A stretch of DNA of 64,000 nt from Caprella mutica. Taxonomy: Eukaryota; Arthropoda; Malacostraca; Amphipoda; Caprellidae. Position 1 is the stretch's first letter. Each line of letters opens with the position of its first letter. Location: the NCBI GenBank assembly GCA_947561585.1, contig CANNZV010000273.1:1-64000 (forward strand), read 5' to 3'. Positions 60,805 through 64,000 of this stretch are shown here, in pieces. The translations under genes and the position numbers were made by a program. The notes beneath the pieces were generated by a model that did not search any database, was not told the DNA's origin, and was given only the letters and a program-made list of their open reading frames with translations.

Positions 60805-61020
60805 TAAGATGGATCAGACTTGATCTTCTATGACCCCACCATAACTTCCCTTCATAATCTTCTATGGTCCCACCATAACTTCCCTTCATAATCTTCTATG
60901 GCCCCACCATGACTTCCCTTCAAAATCTTCTATGGTCCCACTATAACTGCCCTTCATAATCTTCTATTGTCCCACCATAACTGCCCTTCATAATCTTCTA
61001 TTGTCCCACCATAATTTACT
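60805..61020. repeat. Minisatellite, 34-bp unit, about 6 copies
   Basis: Units of CTTCATAATCTTCTATGGTC then CCACCATAACTKCC. It directly follows the 31-bp array. One isolated copy of the same unit sits at 5323-5350 next to another array. Confidence 0.93.
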
Positions 61021-62435
61021 TTCCAGGCAATAGTAAGCCTATAAATTCAACAAGAATTCATTTCTACAAAAAATATCTTTGGACTAGAATTTCTTCTTCC
61101 CATGCATGGTATTTAGAGGCCCACTGCAGTCGAATGTACAATTTCCTTTCAGTCCATAAATATTCTCAAGTATCTACAAAAGTGCAAATGAAGCCTTAGG
61201 TTAATCACAATAAAAGTTTTCGGTCCAAGCAATCGGCTATAGCTAGTCACGCATTTTATAAATAAAAACCTTTACTACCACTTTCATTTGGGTAAGAAAT
61301 CCCAAAATGCCCTTAAAAGTGTATCTTCAAGCCTGAGAAATATTTTTACGGTGGGAAAGCGTCATAAAATGCAGCGTGGTATATGCTACGCAAATTTTGG
61401 GTGCTTTTTTTTTGTAGCACACATTCGAGGTAGGTATTTGCTGCCAAATAAAACTGAATAAATGAAACTGTATAGTGTGAAGTATAGTACTGACAACTGT
61501 GTAGTATAAAGTATAGCATTGACAAACTGTATAGTGTAAAGTATGAATAATATGGTACAGTACCGAATTCTGTTAGGCAGAAATCGAAATAATTTGATGT
61601 GGATCATTTGCATGAGTTGCATCACAAAAATAGGAATATTTTATTGTAATTTAGCTGTGGATTGTAACTTTATACCTATTTTCAGTTATTTATATCTATA
61701 GTATAACTATATTGAGGGAAATAAATGCTATAATATTAAGGGTGAAATCATTGAATTATATGTTTAACATGTATTTACGTACATACAGAGTATTTTATAT
61801 TAATTGCCGAATATTGAATAACATACAATATTGTTTGAATTATTAAACTAAAACGAAAAATGGAGATCGGTAAGGTTAATAAATAAAGTAATTTTTGCAC
61901 TGTTTGACGGATTTAATTTTATTTCAAATTTAGCCAATATATTTATATTAACATAGAATAAAGGGTAAAATAAATATGATTTATATTACCATTCCAAAAT
62001 AATATCTACATATAAAATCAATATTTAATTCGCACAGTTTTCTCTAAATAAATAATACAGTTAATTTCCTAAGAAAAATACATTGAATAAAAAGTACCTC
62101 GCAAGTTGATGATAAAAAGAAGTTTCCGAAACTTTTGTTCCCTAATTAAATATCTACTTCTTGGTATAAAAAAGGTAACGGAGCAGTATCGGGCACTCAC
62201 TTACGGTAACAGTTCTCGGATAGTGGGGGTATAACATAGGTCATGTAGAAACTTCTATAATTTGTATAGCTTAAAGTTTCAATAATCAGATGCTACTTTT
62301 TGACCTCAAACCGCATTGATGATAATTTTTTATACTTATATTGACTTAAATTTTTACAATCACCTCCGAGTGACAATGAAAAACATGAACATGAAGAAAT
62401 AAAACATTATAAAGATGAAGAATTGAATTAGAGTA
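61021..62435. other. AT-rich interval with a small degenerate repeat
   Basis: A ~34-bp degenerate triplet repeat (GTATAGTGTRAAGTATAG type) occurs at about 61465-61545. Nothing else was recognised. Confidence 0.4.
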
Positions 62436-62697
62436 GAGAGGAACTACTCCTTAGTGAACTACTCCTTAGTGAACTACTCCTTAGTGAACTCCTTCTTAGT
62501 GAACTCAACCTTAGTGAACTCCTCTATAGTGAACTCCTCCTTAGTGAACTCCTCCTTAGTGACCTCCTCCTTAGTGAACTACTCCTTAGTGAACTACTCC
62601 TTAGTGAACTACTCCTTAGTGAACTCCACCTTAGTGAACTACTCCTTAGTGAACTCCTCTATAGTGAACTCCTCTATAGTGAACTCCTCTATAGTGA
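62436..62697. repeat. 15-bp tandem repeat, about 17 copies
   Basis: Units of GAACTACTCCTTAGT, with CTCCTCTATAGTGAA variants at the right edge. Codon-multiple length gives an open VNYSL/VNSSL frame that is not supported as a gene. Confidence 0.94.
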
Positions 62698-62850
62698 ATG
62701 AGTTAGGATGTAAAACCGTATAGTAAACAAATTTTCTTTAGTCTACGATGAATTACCATCAGTTTTAGAAAACTAATGGCTATTTCATGACAGACTGAAG
62801 AAAATCTGTTCACTATACGGGCTACATCCTAACTCATTCACTATAGATGA
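62687..62850. mobile_element. Foldback element with ~58-bp arms
   Basis: TATAGTGAATGAGTTAGGAT (left) is inverted at ATCCTAACTCATTCACTATA (right). Pairing continues through CCGTATAGTAAAC and TTTTCTTTAGTCT to a ~46-bp loop. The left tip CTCTATAGTGAA is the same as the terminal units of the adjoining 15-bp array. Confidence 0.8.
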
Positions 62851-63117
62851 GTTCTATACTGTACTTGTATTGTGTTTTAATGTACCTAGCCCTAAGCAAA
62901 CAACTTTGATATTTATTAATAGAAAACGAAAAACTTGAAGTACCAATGCTGAACTTAAAGCAGGGTCTCCCCCGCTTTAAGTTCTTTTTCTAAGTTACTG
63001 TGAGTTACGTTTTTCGACTTAAAGCGAGGTAGGTCTGTAATTCATTCTTACTCTAAGCTTTATATATAAAATATCCTTTGAAATTCACTTCCAGAGTATT
63101 TAATATCTATAACTTAC
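62851..63117. other. AT-rich sequence with a small hairpin
   Basis: ACTTAAAGCAGGG pairs with CCCGCTTTAAGT at about 62955-62982, and ACTTAAAGCGAGG recurs at 63018. If the exon to the right is real, this is its downstream intron. Confidence 0.5.
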
Positions 63118-63295
63118 CTTCTTGTTGCAGGAAGCTCGTCGCAGCTTCCAACTAAGTTTCTGGTGGTAGATGAGGTATCTCTCTCCGGTGAACACCAGCA
63201 AAGATATGACTTGAGACTACCCTCTGAGCTGTCCACCACAAGACCATGACAAATGTGGCCATCACGAGCATCCCCTCTGTTTCTCTTCTTCACGT
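63118..63295 (-). CDS. Internal coding exon, Cys-containing, product not recognised
   Basis: A GC-rich 178-nt block on the minus strand between an acceptor (AATTAGTTTTTAG) and an ideal donor (AAGAAG/GTAAGTTAT). One frame is open throughout with split codons at both ends, 58 full codons. Landmarks are VKKRNRGDARDGHICHGLVV, SYLCWCSPERDT and NLVGSCDELPATR. The spacing C-x(16+)-CWC-x-C suggests a small disulphide-rich extracellular segment (inference). Earlier exons would lie beyond 64 kb; no downstream exon was identified. A shorter ATG-initiated frame in another phase (MLVMATFVMVLWWTAQ) ends within the block and is probably spurious. Confidence 0.5.
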
Positions 63296-64000
63296 CTAAA
63301 AACTAATTCATTTAACTCCTCGCTGTTCACTGTACAGAAGTAATAATGTTAAATTACCTTTAGCAACATTGTCACAAGTTCTTGGAGGTTAATAAATGTG
63401 TATTATTCGATGTTATGAAATATGCAGTGCGCAGGACTGTTTGTGTACCTAATTAATTTTAATTGAGAAGTTCTCTGATCATCACGACGATATTTAATGA
63501 AGGACAACTAATATTTTCAAATTGAAAAATAAGCTAATTATATTTACTAATGGGAGCTGGGGTAATTTTAATGATGAAAACAGTTTTATAGGAAATATAA
63601 AAAAAATTATTATTTTACTGGGTAAGTTAAATCTTACCGTACAGTTACGTATTCCCGTACAGTTACGTATTCCCGTACAGCATTTACTCGTATATTCATA
63701 AAATACGATAATTTGTATATTATATAAATTAATATAAGAAAAGAGTAAAAACTATTTCATCAAACTGCCAGTATTTTTACATATTATTTTGAGTAACTAT
63801 TGAAATATTGTAACTAAAACTATATTCTAGGAGTCCACGGAATAACTGATGAAAAAAAATTAAAATTCGTGAGATATTGAATTGGTTATCATTTTTAGGA
63901 TACTGTATAACTTATTATTTTAAGCAAATAATTAGGAACAGTTACTTCTGAGATATTCATCTATATTAATAATTGTTTCTGATATTTTACTAATGTCACA
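63296..64000. other. AT-rich sequence, possible intron
   Basis: A short tandem triplet of CAGTTACGTATTCCCGTA occurs at 63642-63680; a related motif (GTTACGTATTCCCGCACAGT) is at 55848-55867. Nothing else was seen. Confidence 0.45.

Noticed and set aside
62454..62723. 89-codon VNYSL/VNSSL frame
   Set aside because: A 15-bp tandem repeat preserves the frame by arithmetic; it has no splice or promoter support and runs into a foldback element.

Overview
This is a window of an AT-rich, intron-bearing animal genome, almost certainly an insect. Evidence: GT-AG splice sites with short introns, a Tc1-family DNA transposon, Penelope-like GIY-YIG fragments, many palindromic MITEs, and minisatellites covering very roughly a sixth of the sequence. 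A hemipteran such as a planthopper would fit, but nothing here proves it. I see no bacterial-style gene, operon, CRISPR array, rRNA or convincing tRNA.

Layout. 1-9.6 kb: a possible terminal exon (661-776, +), four minisatellites (20, 46, 45 and 31 bp units), MITEs and a possible exon at 9355-9560. 9.6-19.4 kb: mostly unique AT-rich DNA, then a 19-bp array, a GGTAAAGCTC-ended element, a decayed Tc1 transposon with ~390-bp inverted repeats (14924-16554), and two elements abutting at one shared TTA (17909-18156 and 18160-19423); the second holds a nested hairpin whose arms are minisatellites. 19.77-23.35 kb: a 3.6-kb unit with ACACAGAGAAA ends, oppositely oriented motif arrays near both ends, and the 3' exons of a spliced minus-strand gene. 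24.6-34 kb: 27-bp and CT-rich arrays, a second GGTAAAGCTC element carrying a retroelement-like tail, and a 2.9-kb satellite of 40-bp units.

37.8-43.3 kb (minus) holds the one gene I can build completely: four coding exons giving a ~905-residue secreted protein. It has a signal peptide, a furin-type site, a charged region, ~420 residues of Glu-Asn-Ser repeats with dozens of NSS sequons, and a Lys-rich tail. Its 2.6-kb first intron contains two MITEs and a diverging pair of Penelope-like GIY-YIG fragments. 44.6-64 kb is dominated by arrays (20 bp at 44.6 and 50.7 kb; 54 bp at 54.3 kb, packed with 5' splice-site-like GGTGAGTAA; 31 bp at 59.2 kb; 34 bp at 60.8 kb; 15 bp at 62.4 kb), with a promoter-like island near 58.6 kb and a Cys-containing internal exon on the minus strand at 63118-63295.

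Most of the long open frames lie inside minisatellites and are not genes. The real coding signal is in short exons recognised from splice sites and matching phases. The least expected features are the 3.6-kb array-ended unit with its spliced gene, a palindromic core shared by two MITE groups with different ends, and the fully assembled secreted repeat protein.
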